From the NCBI GenBank assembly GCA_958450365.1, contig CAUEEP010000740.1:1615501-1679500 (forward strand): a DNA stretch of 64,000 nt, read 5' to 3'. This document shows positions 1 to 11,199 of the stretch, piece by piece (the stretch's first letter is position 1; every line of letters starts with the position of its first letter). The notes below the pieces were generated by a model. The model was not told the origin of the DNA, made no database searches, and saw only the letters and a list, made by a program, of their open reading frames with translations. Position numbers and translations under genes: made by a program. This DNA is from Mesorhabditis belari. Lineage: Eukaryota > Nematoda > Chromadorea > Rhabditida > Rhabditidae.

Positions 1-348
1 TAGAATAAGAATAGAATAAGAATTCCTTTTCCTAAGAGCCCTTTTCCTTTTCAAATATTAAAAACAAAATTTTCAAAATAATCAAAAAGAATTTTTTAAT
101 TGAAAGAAAACATGATGTTTGAGCTCTTGAAAATGAGTCTACTGTATTTAGAAATACGGTAAAGACAGGGGAGTTACAGACGCGCGAAAGTGACGATCGT
201 TTTTCAAATATCATATTTCATTGTCCAGTAGTGTATATGCTTTATTCAGTTGAATAGCGACAAAACAAAATCACAATAATTACCCGGGACACCACTCAAA
301 ACCCACCCAAAAGATCAATAGATACCTCAAGAAAGAATCACAGAGCAG

Positions 349-606
349 TCAAATCAATTGCCGAAATTGCGGCTTTAAATCTAGCCAAGGTGGAAATACC
401 AAGAACATGAGGGGTAAAATGTTCCAGAATTTAATAACTCGATTAAAAAAGAAACTGTGGGGGCTTTTAGAGGAAACGGAAGGTTGGCGTATGAGAAAAG
501 AGAGCTTCTGGAGGCGGGGCGCCTTAGAGATAAGATTTAATAGGGCAGGAGACCAAATCAAAGAAGCGTATTCGAGAATAGGGCGGACATAAGCAACAAA
601 ACACAT
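349..606 (-). pseudogene. non-LTR retrotransposon reverse transcriptase, C-terminal scrap
   Basis: The minus strand encodes YVRPILEYASLIWSP followed about 45 residues later by FFFNRVIKFWNILP. Both are hallmark pieces of the C-terminal end of CR1/Jockey-like LINE reverse transcriptases (the RPILEY..xWSP block and the terminal RVxxxWNxLP block). The roughly 100 residues that normally separate them are largely missing, and there is no upstream polymerase domain, so this is a dead, internally deleted fragment. Related LINE sequence lies at 815-945 in the wrong order relative to this piece, so the locus is scrambled. Confidence 0.7.
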
Positions 607-689
607 CCGATAAGTTTTGATGTTAGGTATGGTAATAGAATTATAGAAGCCGAATTCAAAGAGACCAGAAAAAGAATAGGAACCATAAA

Positions 690-800
690 GGAGCTTTAAA
701 GGAGCTTTAAAGGAGCTTAAAAGGAGCTTAAAAGGAGCTTAAAAGGAGCTTAAAAGGAGCTTAAAAGGAGCTTAAAAGGAGCTATAAAGGAACTAAATAG
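690..800. repeat. decamer tandem repeat (aaaggagctt)n
   Basis: About ten head-to-tail copies of a 10-11 nt unit AAAGGAGCTT(A) sit between the two LINE scraps and end in degenerate copies (AAGGAACTAAATAGG). The array is a simple expansion with no coding value. Confidence 0.85.
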
Positions 801-814
801 GAACTAAATAGGTC

Positions 815-945
815 GGGATGAATGCCTTTAACAATTTTAAAGCATTCCACTAAATCGATGATAAGGCGGCGGTTGGTGTAACATTTCAAGACCAAAGAGT
901 TGCAATCTATCAGAATAAGTAAAGGATTCGATAGTCATCTCGGTA
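815..945 (-). pseudogene. LINE reverse transcriptase scrap (RLQLFGLEML block)
   Basis: Minus-strand translation in two frames gives SDRLQLFGLEMLHQ and then RLIIDLVECFKIVKGIHPD. This matches the ERLxxLGLxxLxxRRxxxDLxxxYKIxxG block downstream of the polymerase domain in CR1-like LINEs. A single frameshift separates the halves. In an intact LINE this block lies between the two blocks seen at 349-606, so the order here shows rearrangement or two overlapping insertions. Confidence 0.6.
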
Positions 946-969
946 TCAAGAACCCTAGTAAAGAAAACA

Positions 970-1673
970 TTGATTTAATGCAATAATCTTTTTATTTTAT
1001 TTTTCAAATTCAACAAAAACCTGAGAAAATCATCAAAAATCATCAAAAATCATCAAAATCGATAAAATTTTCCTTTCTTTACGTCATAATTCGAAACATG
1101 ACGAGAAATTTGCAGAAATCTTTTTGGGGAATGAGAGAATTCACGCAAAGGAATAAACAAAAGTTTTAAAGTTTTTTTTTGCGTCAAAGATCAAAAAAGC
1201 GAACGATGAAATGTTTGAAATTTGAAATGAAAAGACTTTACTCTAAAGAATAAATGAAATCTAAAGAAACATTCCTATTCACTTTACTATTCATTCCTTG
1301 ATTTTTCTTCTTCTTTTTCCGTTTTCTGAATATTTCCCCTCACTTCCTCATTTATTTATCTTACGACATCTCACTCAAAGCAACAAATGAGGGTAATTCT
1401 CATTTAAAAAAATGTATTTTGATTTATAAAAGAATTCTACAAAGTGTAAACCGGAGATTTCCCTAAAAAGTCTCTTTTTATTTCCTTTTTTTTGATCTAG
1501 ATTGAGCCAATTTTTGTTTTTAAGTCAAGAGGTTTTTTTTTTGATTGGCGGACTTGAATTCGATTTTCTTTAGTTTTTCTTCTAACAAGAGATATTCACA
1601 AAGTGACAAACAAAGCTTTTCTAAAAAAAAACAAGGAAACCCAAAATGTCTTATAGTTAGCTTTTGAGTAGCT
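970..1673. other. AT-rich non-coding stretch
   Basis: Mostly T- and A-rich sequence with short direct repeats (aaaatcatc). I see no splice-linked coding exons, RNA gene or element ends in it. Confidence 0.6.
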
Positions 1674-1942
1674 TACCGTAAATACTGTAATAGTACCCCA
1701 CCCCCATAATGACGGTGCGGAGTGTTGCGTAGTCTAGCTTTGAACGAGTTTTTCTCGACACTGGTTTATGCTACAATGCGCGCTTAGGTATCAAAAATAG
1801 CCCCTCAATTTCAGCTATTTTTTGATACCAAAGACGCATTTTTTGAAAGTACGGGCGCTTTGAAAAAAATGAAATACTAAAAAACTTTAGCGACTACGCG
1901 ACTGTATGAGGGGGGTGGGGTACTATTACAGTATTTACGGTA
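1674..1942. mobile_element. MITE, TA-flanked, TIR CCGTAAATACTGTAATAGT (copy 1)
   Basis: The element begins TACCGTAAATACTGTAATAG and ends in the inverse complement, with about 30 nt nearly perfect terminal inverted repeats followed by a C/G run, and TA at both edges. The interior is itself largely palindromic (TTTCAGCTATTTTTTGATACC region). A second copy at 41587-41854 has the same length and interior. A TA target and no coding capacity fit a non-autonomous Tc1/mariner- or pogo-type element. Confidence 0.85.
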
Positions 1943-2959
1943 GGTTGTTCCAAAGGCGAAGCAATACAAAGATCTGATCTGGCTTTACCGCATTATAAAG
2001 TGAAGCCCGGCATAGTTTACAAATCCTAGAGTCTGGCTCTTGTAGAACAATGATCAATGATAAATTATAGTTTATTGAAATGACTGTCTTAGCATAGAAA
2101 TAACTTGCCAAATAAAAACCAAATAAAAGTTTGCCGACTAAACGATTCCATTCTTAAATATCCACAAAGAGATCAAAAACCCATCAAAAATTCACTCCAA
2201 AGATTAACAAGTTGAAGAAAAGAAAATCTCAAATTGCTTTCGAATCACGAAAATTGAAAGATCACAAAGCTTTTCAATATGAAAATTTTGAATAGGGAAA
2301 TAATGAAATCGTGAAATTCTGTGAAATAAAAAATTCCGAAATCCCACAATCTCTTTTCATCTCAATTTCTTTTATAAAAAAGACTCAAGCTTTCAAGAGA
2401 ATATTTTAATTTTTAAACCCAGAAATCTCTAAATTGTTCATCAAAAATCGGATAACTGGTGGCTAGGTATGAGAATGAAAATATTGTGTGATTCTTTCGA
2501 TTTATGGAAAGATTACGGTAGCTTTTAAGAGTTTACGTTCACTCTTCTCTTCATTACAGAGCAAAGTCGTTTCTTTGATTGGCAGAGGGATGGTCATCGG
2601 TATTTGATGGTCAAGACGGGTAGTTTGAATCTCTTTGATCAGTGGAAGCATTGGATCATGATGATTTCTCGATCGATCGATCGATCAATATCAGGAGATT
2701 TGTTGGACTTAATTCTTAGCACTTCTTAAAGATATTCCTGAATAGATTTATCTTATTTAACTCAGATCGGACAAAATCGGAGTTGAAAGCAATGAATTTG
2801 GTTTGTAGATGTTGTTGTTGTTGTTTTTCCAAAATTAATATGTTATTCGTGTAATTTTTGAAGTTGTTAATGTTTTAGTTGTGGTATTCAGTACAGAACA
2901 TTGTTAACTTCCTGAGTGGTTTCTGAGAATGGAATAAGATTAGTATTCAAAGACTTATG

Positions 2960-3262
2960 TTACGCGTTGTCGTTGTTGTTGTTGCTGTTGTTGTTGTTGT
3001 TGTTGCTGTTGTTTGCTGCTGTTGTTGCTGTTGGTTGTTGTTGTTGCTGTTGTTGTTGTTGCTGTTGTTGTTGCTGTTGTTGTTGTTGCTGTTGTTGTTG
3101 TTGTTGCTGTTGTTGTTGTTGCTGTTGTTGTTGTTGTTGCTGTTGTTGTTGTTGCTGTTGTTGTTGTTGTTGCTGTTGTTGTTGTTGCTGTTGTTGCTGT
3201 TGTTGTTGTTGCTGTTGTTGCTGTTGTTGCTGTTGTTGCTGTTGTTGTTGCCGTCGTCGTCA
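2960..3262. repeat. trinucleotide microsatellite (TTG/TGC)n, about 300 bp
   Basis: An almost pure run of TTG codon-length units interrupted regularly by GCT, giving higher-order (GTTGTTGTTGCT) periodicity. It generates long artificial ORFs of poly-Leu, Val, Cys or Thr in several frames; none has a plausible start, splice context or conserved flank. The array is followed by GCCGTCGTCGTC. Confidence 0.95.
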
Positions 3263-3362
3263 ATTGTTATTGTTGTTTTTCCAAAATCAATCTGTTATTC
3301 GTGTAATTTTTGTTCCTGTCAATGTTGGGATGTCGAAAATTTCACAAAATCGAGGTTGAATA

Positions 3363-3870
3363 ACTAGTTTTTGGGGATTGTGTTGAAAGGATTGTGAATT
3401 GAATGACAAAAAGATGGGTATTGTGTGATCTTTTGTATCTCTTTACCTTTTTCTTTTTTTTCTTTTTTCCTTTTCACCTATGATTGGTGAACCGTAGCCA
3501 TTTTATGAGAGATTGGGAAAAGAAGAGTAAAGACAAGGTGGGAAAGAGAATACAGTAGTTGAGTTGTTCAAATGAGATTGATTGATTCTTTTGAATTAAA
3601 GCAAAGTGCTGAAGAAGTTAAATTTTCGGAAAACTTTTGCCATTAGATATATCTACGTAACTTTTTAGTTGTTTTACTAGAAAAAAAATCAATCAGCTCA
3701 TAGCAAACATTCAAGAATTCGCAACACCATTTGCACCAATCAGCTCGCATTTTCACAACACTCAACAATTTGCAAACTGTCGAATCAGAGACATATATTA
3801 ATTGTAATTCTGTTTATTCGTTCTATGAGCATCTAGGCCTTTCTATAATTGATTAAAGCAGAAAATATTT
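3363..3870. other. no recognisable gene
   Basis: T-rich stretches and short AT-rich sequence. I find no coding exon with conserved content or repeat ends. Confidence 0.5.
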
Positions 3871-3872
3871 AC

Positions 3873-4028
3873 CTCAACCGCTTCTTTCTTCTTCACAACT
3901 CTGTTTCCAAATGTTGTAGGTTGAGACTTTCCGGCGAGTTTTGACGGCTTTTCTTCCACTAGTTCGGGTTTCTTTTCCACCACTTTTACTATTTCTTCGA
4001 TGTGCTTTTCAACAAAAAGCTCCTTCAA
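3873..4028 (-). CDS. possible Lys/Glu-rich coding exon of unknown gene
   Basis: The minus strand has an open stretch reading FVEKHIEEIVKVVEKKPE..., charged and Glu/Lys/Val-rich. It ends exactly at a good donor (GAG|gtaaat at about 3872) and has compositional bias unlike the surrounding DNA. No upstream acceptor is convincing and I see no domain. It could be one exon of a low-complexity structural or nuclear protein, or a chance ORF. Confidence 0.25.
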
Positions 4029-4184
4029 CAACAATATCACATTTAAAACTAAAATTTAAGCTCTTCAAACTAATGAAAGCTAAATCGGACAAGAAAATGT
4101 AATTTTATTACAAATTTATCTTTAAATACCTTTTTTGCTTTGTTTTTGTTGCTTGAAAATGCTTTGTTTTTTTTTAAAAATATA

Positions 4185-4585
4185 GGGGTGGGACAAATGT
4201 GACCTTTTTTGCGCACCTGGACATTTGCGCACCTTTTTTGCTGGGAAAGGCCTTAGAAAGGTCGTAAGAGCTTCCAAAATGTTTTCATGGAAGGGAATCG
4301 TATGCGTAGATTCCGAATTTCGACAAATCAGACCTCGCTGACACGTCAAATTTGGGCTAAAAGGCAAAAACTACGCAACTTAACGCTTTTCCGCAGTTTT
4401 TGCCTTTTTAGCCCAAATTTGACGTGTCAGCGAGGTCTGATTTGATCGAAATTCGGAATCTACGCATACGATCCCCTCTATGGAAACTATTTCGAAGCTC
4501 TACGGCCTTGCCCAAGGCCTTTCCAGCAAAAAAGGTGCGCAAATGTCCAGGTGCGCAAAAAAAGGTCGCATTTGTCCCACCCCCC
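4185..4585. mobile_element. palindromic MITE, GGGGTGGGACAAATG family (copy 1)
   Basis: A 401 bp near-perfect palindrome. The left half (GGGGTGGGACAAATGTGACC...) is repeated inverted on the right, and the turn-around lies near the AACTTAACGC sequence. Copies 2 and 3 are at 29995-30371 and 34868-35243. Open frames inside all three copies are by-products of the shared sequence. Target duplication is not clear in this copy, but copy 3 shows an 8 bp one, which points to a hAT-type non-autonomous element. Confidence 0.85.
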
Positions 4586-4861
4586 AATCGACTTTTGTTA
4601 CAACGATTTTCAAATTCTAAAAAAGCTATTGGTTTCTGCGTAGCTGCCCAGCCCTTTAGGCCTTTTAGGGTAGCTAAGAAATTCAGAAATTCGACGCACG
4701 TTAAATCAAAATTTTTCGTCCAGAGCAAATCGTTAAATCGACTTTATTCTGTTGTTCAATCAAAAGTTTGATTCATAAAGGTTTATTAAAGTAATCTTGT
4801 GCTTATTCATTTCTAGCAGGCATATTTGAGTTGAAACGAGGAGCAAGCAATTGAAAGTATT

Positions 4862-5131
4862 TTGTTGATTTGTATGCTCTCTCTTCTTTTTCTCATCCTT
4901 TTCCCTTCACAATTCTATTCAAATTGTTCCCCCAATTTGTGGGATTTCTCTCTCTTTCCATACAATACCAATTCAACACACTGTAATCATCCAATTAATC
5001 AACGGATTCAAAGAGAGCATTCGACTAGAAACATTACCGCGTCAAAAGTTATGAAAGTGAGAACAAAGCACGTTAGAGTTTCACGATTTCGTTCTCCTAA
5101 AGGTGTAAAGCTACCGTATTTCTTCGAATAG
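4862..5131 (+). CDS. weak candidate: small secreted protein, 89 aa
   Basis: A single ORF starts with a hydrophobic signal-like segment (MLSLLFLILF) and continues with a basic C-terminal half. No family is recognisable, no splice sites support it, and the 3' end abuts the MITE at 5131. It may be a chance ORF. Confidence 0.12.
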   Translation: MLICMLSLLFLILFPSQFYSNCSPNLWDFSLFPYNTNSTHCNHPINQRIQREHSTRNITASKVMKVRTKHVRVSRFRSPKGVKLPYFFE

Positions 5132-5367
5132 AAGACCGGGTAAAGAGTATCATAGCATACTCTTGCGTAGCAACCCTTTTAAAATTTCTTTTCTGCATAA
5201 AAGCTTTCAGTGCTATAGAGCTGGAAAATGGCTCAAAATCTGTTAGCTCATGTGGTATTTTTGAGTCATTCTTCAGCTCTATAGCACTATTTGAAGCTTT
5301 TATGCAGAAAAAAATCTTAAAGAGGCTGCTTGCACAAGTACGCGATCATACTCTTTACCCGGTCTTC
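5131..5367. mobile_element. MITE with TIR GAAGACCGGGTAAAGAGTAT
   Basis: About 237 bp bounded by a 20 nt inverted repeat (GAAGACCGGGTAAAGAGTAT / ATACTCTTTACCCGGTCTTC). Longer, imperfect internal complementarity (TGCATAAAAGCTT...AAGCTTTTATGCA and a GCTCTATAGCAC pair) allows the whole unit to fold as a hairpin. It is non-coding, and I see no second copy in the window. Confidence 0.75.
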
Positions 5368-5369
5368 GC

Positions 5370-5990
5370 TCTCAGATATACGATTTTAAACTTTCAAAAG
5401 CTGCCGTTAGGTTATTTAAAAAACTCAAGACGAAATTACGGTAGCTTTAAAAATTGACACGCTTTACAGAAGCGTAGAAAGCGTAGAAAGCGCTTTATCG
5501 AATTTATGTAAAGCTATTTAAATTGTTTGAAACATTTTTCACCTTTCTTTTCCTCAAAAAAAAAGAAATTTTCTTTCTTAAAAGAATGTGAGTGAAATGG
5601 GCTCATTTTAGGCACTTGTTTTATTTCCCTTGGGACCCAAAAAGGAAACAATTCTTTTTTGACTTTTTGACTTAAAGAAAGAAATTCTTTTTCAAATTCA
5701 TTTTCAAATTCATTTTCAAATTACTTTCAAATTACTTTCAAATTACTTTCAAATTTAAAGAACAAATCTTCTGAAGCAATGGATACATTTGACGATAACG
5801 AGGTTAAAGATGGTCTTGAGGGGAAATGGAGATGGAAAAAGAACAAATGAAAGTAAGGATTGACACGAAAGTGGATGAGAGAATCGAGAAGAAAAGGAAA
5901 AGGAGAGAATAGAGCTAATGGATTGAGTGGAGAATGGCCATGGATTAAGTTCAGAAGAGAGCCCAAGCCTTTTCAAATCTTAAAAACAAA
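5370..5990. other. non-coding, AT-rich, short direct repeats
   Basis: Contains a small cluster of direct repeats (CAAATTCATTTT and AAATTACTTTC units, about 5690-5755). No coding exon is supported. Confidence 0.5.
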
Positions 5991-6039
5991 GTTCTATGAT
6001 TAAAACACATTATCTACTATATATAAAGGGACTAAGACG

Positions 6040-6162
6040 TTTGCCTGTCCGTTTGTCTGTCCATTTGACTGTCCGTCTGTCTGACCGTTTGTCTGTCCGT
6101 TTGTTTGTCCGTTTGTCTGTCCGTTTGTTTGTCCGTTTGTCTGTCCGTCTGTCTGCCCGTGC
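6040..6162. repeat. tandem repeat (GTCCGTTTGTCT)n
   Basis: Roughly ten copies of a 12 nt CCGTTTGTCTGT unit with C/T drift at the unit edges. The array encodes nothing but simple NGQT or VRLS repeats and stands directly 5' of the tRNA-like sequence at 6272-6352. Confidence 0.9.
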
Positions 6163-6271
6163 ACGCTACTTCTCAGCCCCCAGAGGACCGTTTGCAATGA
6201 TTTTTGCGCCATTGAATAGGGGAATTACATGTAGTTGTGCAACGTGCTTTTGGTGTTTTTTAAAAAACACA

Positions 6272-6352
6272 ATTCGGATCGCACGGGGAGGTCGAACCCA
6301 GATCGTATGGGCGATAGACCGGCGCGCTATCTACTGCTCCACGGTGACAAAA
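6272..6352 (-). repeat. tRNA-derived (SINE-like) sequence
   Basis: On the minus strand the sequence shows an A-box-like GTGGAGCAGTAGATAGCGC and, about 30 nt on, a B-box-like GGGTTCGACC, with tRNA-like spacing. The acceptor stem is not closed and flanking DNA does not look like a functional tRNA, so I read it as a tRNA-derived repeat head rather than an active tRNA gene. Confidence 0.5.
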
Positions 6353-6934
6353 AGCACCTAGCCTCCAAAAGCATCGAGAAAAATTCTCGGCTTGTAACGT
6401 TATATAGGATACTCATGTAAAATCATAGTAACCAAAATAGGTTAATTTCTTTGAATGCTGAAATCTTGCACTCTTGCTGAATGAAAATCAAATTTCGAGC
6501 AATTTACAGCTAATCGGCTTAAATTAGTATATCAAATTGTCAAATTAACTTAACAAAATATCAAATTGAAAAGCTCAACAATTCAACAGGCCAAATTTTT
6601 ACGTGATCATCGGAAACGAAGTGCGATAAATCTTTAATAGCACCCAAAAATAGCTCTTCTTTTTGTCCTCACAATTGTGTTGCTTGATGTGAATGAAGGG
6701 AGATAATTTGATGAGTGATTTTGTAGACACCCCACCCATCAACTACATTCATCTCATTCATCCCATTCATCGATCCCTCCCTTTTGCTCGACTCAACCAT
6801 TCCTGAAGGCAGTTTTAGAGCGATTTTTTTCTTCAGCCTTACTAGATTAGTTCAAAAAATTTCATATATGGATAGGTTTTGTACAAGTTTAGTATTGAAT
6901 AATGGTCGATAAAGGTTCACTTTATCGAAATCCC

Positions 6935-9153
6935 AATAAGCCATTGATTGAGTACGGAGTAGTGAAGGGAGATTGACCAAATGGAATTGGAAGACTCGTC
7001 AGGGGTGATTGGAGGGATATTCTGAAAGATTTTCTTTTGTTATGGCCTGGTGATGTTTACTGTGATGGCTGACTGTTGAGGGCTCTCAGATCTTAGTCGA
7101 GAGATCAACGCTTCAATCCCACCAGCTAGATTATTGGTTCTTTTTCCGGGCTTAGCGGATTGTGCTTGTTTATTGTTTATACTATATTATTCGTTTGAAT
7201 AAATGTTTCCTTTTAATACCTGAGCAACTGAGGGACTGTGTGTAGTTTGTGAAGAAAAGAGGTGAAGGTGATGTTGAAGATGATGATGATGTGGAATGTC
7301 CGCCTTTATTCCGTACAATTCGATTGATTGAGGGAAACCGATGGGACATTCTCGGCATCGCAAATCCCTTCCTGAAAGATTTGAAAGCTTGAAAATGCTA
7401 AAATGAGATCTCACACGAAGAAGCCTTTCCCGAATCTCCCCACGCGAACATCGTCGGATTGTTTCTTTTATATCCAGTGATACAATCGACCACTCGAGGT
7501 GTGGCGACTTTTTGGTTTCGATCCACCGATTACTCCTGAAAATCGTGGTGTATCGTAGTCGTAATCGTAAATACCGTAGTCGAAAAGTGTAGCAATCTAA
7601 CTTAACACTGGATAGCCCTATACTCTTGTCAAGATTGAATTGAATTGAAGTTCGAAACGATCACCAAAAACAACTGGCGCCCTCTATATCCCATTTTCTT
7701 CTCACATTTTCTTCTCTCTTTCTTCTTCTTTCTCTTTCAAAGAATTTTTCGTTTAGCATTAATATAAAGCATAGTATAGAGAATTTTAAAATTTGCATAA
7801 GTGTCTTCATTTTTAAACTTTTAGATATGCCAAACTATAGACATGCCATTCCTACTGTATAAGTTTGCGACTTTTGATTCTTCTGATAAGCCCAGTATTA
7901 TAAATTAAAGTTAAACGATAAAAGTGATCATATAGCTTACAATTAGATCTCTAAATCGAAATCTTTCCCCTAAGCAAATACCTCTTTTGAATACATCAGA
8001 ATTGAAGGACTTTTCTTTTTAATTCTCACCGGAATGACCTCAATTTTCGAGGTTTTGTTTGATTTCCGGGTATCTCTCATCCCTTCTTTCCCTCTTTCCC
8101 TCTTTCCCTCTTTCCCTCTTTTTCACCATTCTCTTAACCGCCTTTTCTCTCTTTTTCTCATCTTTCAATACAAAACCCTTCAAAGGGATTAGCATATGAG
8201 AACTACCCCATTTGTGAGATTCACACAAAACAAGAGATTCCACTTTTTGTGTCTGTGAACAAAATTTCGAGAAGAGTTGAGATTGTGGAGATTGATTCAG
8301 TCTACTTTAGCTGGATTACGGTATTAGTGTAGATTGTGATTTCCGGAGAGACAACAAAAAGATTTTATAGAATTTTCGATTCAAAGTGAATACCTAAGTG
8401 AACCGTTAAATACTTCAGAAACCTGGTCGTATCGATCCCGTCTCATAATATCGTCCGAGAATTTTGCTCACACATCCATGACTGACTCTCAATTGCCGTG
8501 AGATGTCACACGGACGGAACACTCTGATGGAGGCGAGCTCGATGATCCCGAAATGAGTTTTTTTTTCGCATTAAGACATTGAATCACATAGAAATAGAGA
8601 AATTACCCTCTCAATTACTCACTAAAGTATGCTCAACTCCCGAAAACTACCGTAACCCCCTAGTTTTGTTCAATCTAGCAACGTTCGATTTGTTTCTGTC
8701 AGGTCAGTGTTTACGAGAAAACATAAATGAAATAAATTTGATAACTAAAAGCAAGGCTACGATATTTTTAGAGTTTGGTTCTTTGTGAAGATGGATGAAT
8801 TAAGAGAAACTCTGGCCTCGAACCCAAAGCAAGAAACTCTCACTATCAGGTTTCATTTTTTTAAAATTTAATATTAAATCGATTATTGCATCAAACTCAT
8901 TTTCTCCTCGACACAAACCGATTTCTGATGGGGAGATCAGGCAGTGGGCGTCCATTAACAAAACGCCTCCAAGTTGGTTGACTCCCGTATGTCCATGATC
9001 AACAACTAGGGGAAGCGCCAAGTGTTCGAAATAAGACGCCGAGTACGGTGATTGGAGTTGAGGAACAGGACATGGCCAACTAGCCAGTATTAGATATGGA
9101 TTACAATATGAGGAAGAAGGGACCTGCGAAAGGGTCTCTAAGGGAGTCGACAT
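6935..9153 (-). CDS. pax-2: Pax2/5/8-type paired-domain transcription factor (indels in exons)
   Basis: A sequence-specific nuclear DNA-binding regulator. Five exons can be followed on the minus strand. Exon 9153-8919 holds the domain start, [11 protein letters not shown], then VNGRPLPD after a 1 nt shift. Exon 8547-8423 reads [18 protein letters not shown]...[10 protein letters not shown]. Exon 7535-7415 reads [17 protein letters not shown] and NPTMFAW. Exon 7371-7220 reads [19 protein letters not shown] and a His/Ser-rich stretch. Exon 7021-6935 ends in YSINGLLG, the octapeptide (Groucho-binding) motif. The paired domain is complete in content, and motif identity is closest to Pax2/5/8 (egl-38/pax-2 in C. 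elegans). At least four single-base indels break the frame (examples: missing T near 8960, extra A near 7513, extra G near 7433, extra C near 7333), and the 8547 acceptor reads CGG. The start is taken as the in-frame ATG at 9153. The C-terminal exons are not located. Confidence 0.85.
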
Positions 9154-9239
9154 CTCTCGTCGTTGTTTCGTGTGTCCCTTCGTGGTTCGATGCCCTTCAA
9201 CGCTCACCACGCCCCTTCCCTTCTCCTCCCCCACCATCC

Positions 9240-9855
9240 CTCTTCAATTTCCTTTCTTTTTTTGGTTTGATGGCTCCGCCCTTTATCCTCTATTGGTCTA
9301 CCCGCGCATAAACTTGGTTTACTGTATTTGTTTTGACTTATTTAATTAGCTAACTCATTACACCTCTTGGGAAAAGTTGCGCTCGTTGTGCTAGAAATTT
9401 ACTTATATAAATGTTCAGCTTTCAACTGTCACAGAGTGTGGATTTTGGTTTTATTAAAACATGAACTCGCACGCTGACAAAATAAAATCATCAAAGTAAC
9501 ACAATAAACATTGATAATTTTAAAATCTAACAAATTTGTTACGGGAGTTTTCATTGGAGGAGAAACGAGGATCACCTGCGTCGCCTCTCACCAAATAACA
9601 TCAGTAATGTTCTCTTTTTTGTTTGACGATGATTTCCGCGAAAGATTCAACATCCACTTCAACAGTTGTCACCGTCTCCTCTACCCTAGAGTTGAATATT
9701 CAAAAAACCCAATAACTTCATCTTTTCCGAAACATCCTCCCTTTTAATCAAAGAATGACGTTTCTTTTTTGTGATAAAAACTCACGTTCGACAAAATCAT
9801 GTTCAAATGCCAGTCAAAAGCATGCAATTTTCCTCTGATCTAAACAAATAATGTA
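9240..9855. other. no recognisable gene
   Basis: An upstream stretch between the Pax gene and an inverted-repeat element. ORFs here have no family resemblance or splice support. It may contain the Pax promoter, but no specific site can be argued. Confidence 0.5.
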
Positions 9856-10533
9856 CAGGGTGTTCGGTATTTACGGCGACTTCCTTTTGGTAGATTAGCT
9901 CTCAAGCGCCAAGTTCAACCCTAATTTGCCAAGTTATATAAAATGTTGAAGCCCTTAATCTTCGCTCCATTTATCTATTAAAAGTTTCCCGATTAGAGAT
10001 ATACAACTCATTTTACAAGCCCTTGAATGAGTACTAGTTGGTCCCCTTTCCGGCACGCTACCATTTTTGGTGGTTTTCTTCATAAACAATTCTTCAATCA
10101 GAAAGAGTTTCTTTGCAAGACCAGAATTTGGCTTGGCATTTTTGTCTAAAATTTATTTTCAAATTATCTTCTTTCCTTGCGCCACCAACGACTTGCCTTC
10201 AACTCAAACTTGAGTAAAACGGTTCCGGTCAAAAGCAGTTCTTAATGTTATTAAATGGTGGTAAATAATATTTTAATATAAAATAAATATCAAAACTTTT
10301 TCTGACCATTTTTTTTATGAAAATCACTAGAAATGGCTGGAGAGAGATCAGCTAGTACTCATTCAAGGGCTCGTAAAATGAGATTGTATGTCTCTAATCC
10401 AGGAAACTTTTAATAGATAAATGTAGCCAAGATTTAAGAACTTCAACATTTTATATAGCCCAACACATTAGGGATGAACCAACGCTACAAACTAATCTAC
10501 CAAAAGAGTCTCCATAAACCACAGAACACCCTA
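9856..10533. mobile_element. inverted-repeat element, TIR CAGGGTGTTC
   Basis: About 680 bp with long imperfect inverted repeats (about 190 nt). The left end CAGGGTGTTCGGTATTTACG pairs with the right end TAAACCACAGAACACCCTA, and the inner parts (TTTATCTATTAAAAGTTT and its complement, CATTCAAGGGCTCGTAAAAT and its complement) also pair. The terminal CAGGGTG is typical of mariner-like ends. The interior is AT-rich and non-coding, so it is non-autonomous. Confidence 0.75.
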
Positions 10534-11199
10534 ATATAAGCCAACAAACTTAACCTCTCTATCATTTCGCATTTTTTCACACCAGACCCTTTTCATCAAG
10601 ACTTAAGCGAATGAGATCAAGTGGTTGCTCAACCGTTGATCCCAAGACCTAAACAAAATTTCAATGAGTTTTATAAAATTTCTATCAACCTGTGGTATTA
10701 TTTCGACAGCTTTTTTCTTCTTTTTCGGTCTCTAAAAGTATCTGTTACGTCCTATTAAGAATGTATTCTTAATCGGACGTAACATCCGCTTTATGGGAAT
10801 TTGAAAAAGTATCTATTCAAAACCGATAGGTAAATTTAAAAATCTGGAAAACAAATTGAATAAAAGCACCAAAAAGTTGAAAATTTATTTATGATTCAAT
10901 AGCACCGAAATAAAAAACATTTCAGTTTTCACTTTTTTTCACGCGCGATGGGGCAATCAGATGTAGACCAGTTTTCCTTATTCACAAATCCAATAGGCCC
11001 GAAATCGCACATTCAGCACAAGTAAGAATTTGACCCACAAATAATAGAAAGGTTGATTCAACGATATTTGCTAATAACTTGTAAGTACTATTAACATTAG
11101 AAACTTACCACATCCACTGAGTGCTAAACCCGACGTTTTCAAAATCCATCATATTTTGCTAGAATCCACCACTCACACAAAAGCTCTTTGCTTCAACCC

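Noticed and set aside
2916..3367. Long ORFs of poly-Leu, poly-Cys or poly-Thr
   Set aside because: They are translations of a TTG/GCT microsatellite in different frames and have no conserved flank.
3843..4040. Full 65 aa minus-strand ORF as a gene
   Set aside because: The last residues lie beyond a good donor; only the part upstream of it is kept as a possible exon.
9096..9311. Plus-strand ORF over the Pax first exon
   Set aside because: It lies antisense to recognised Pax coding sequence and has no family match.
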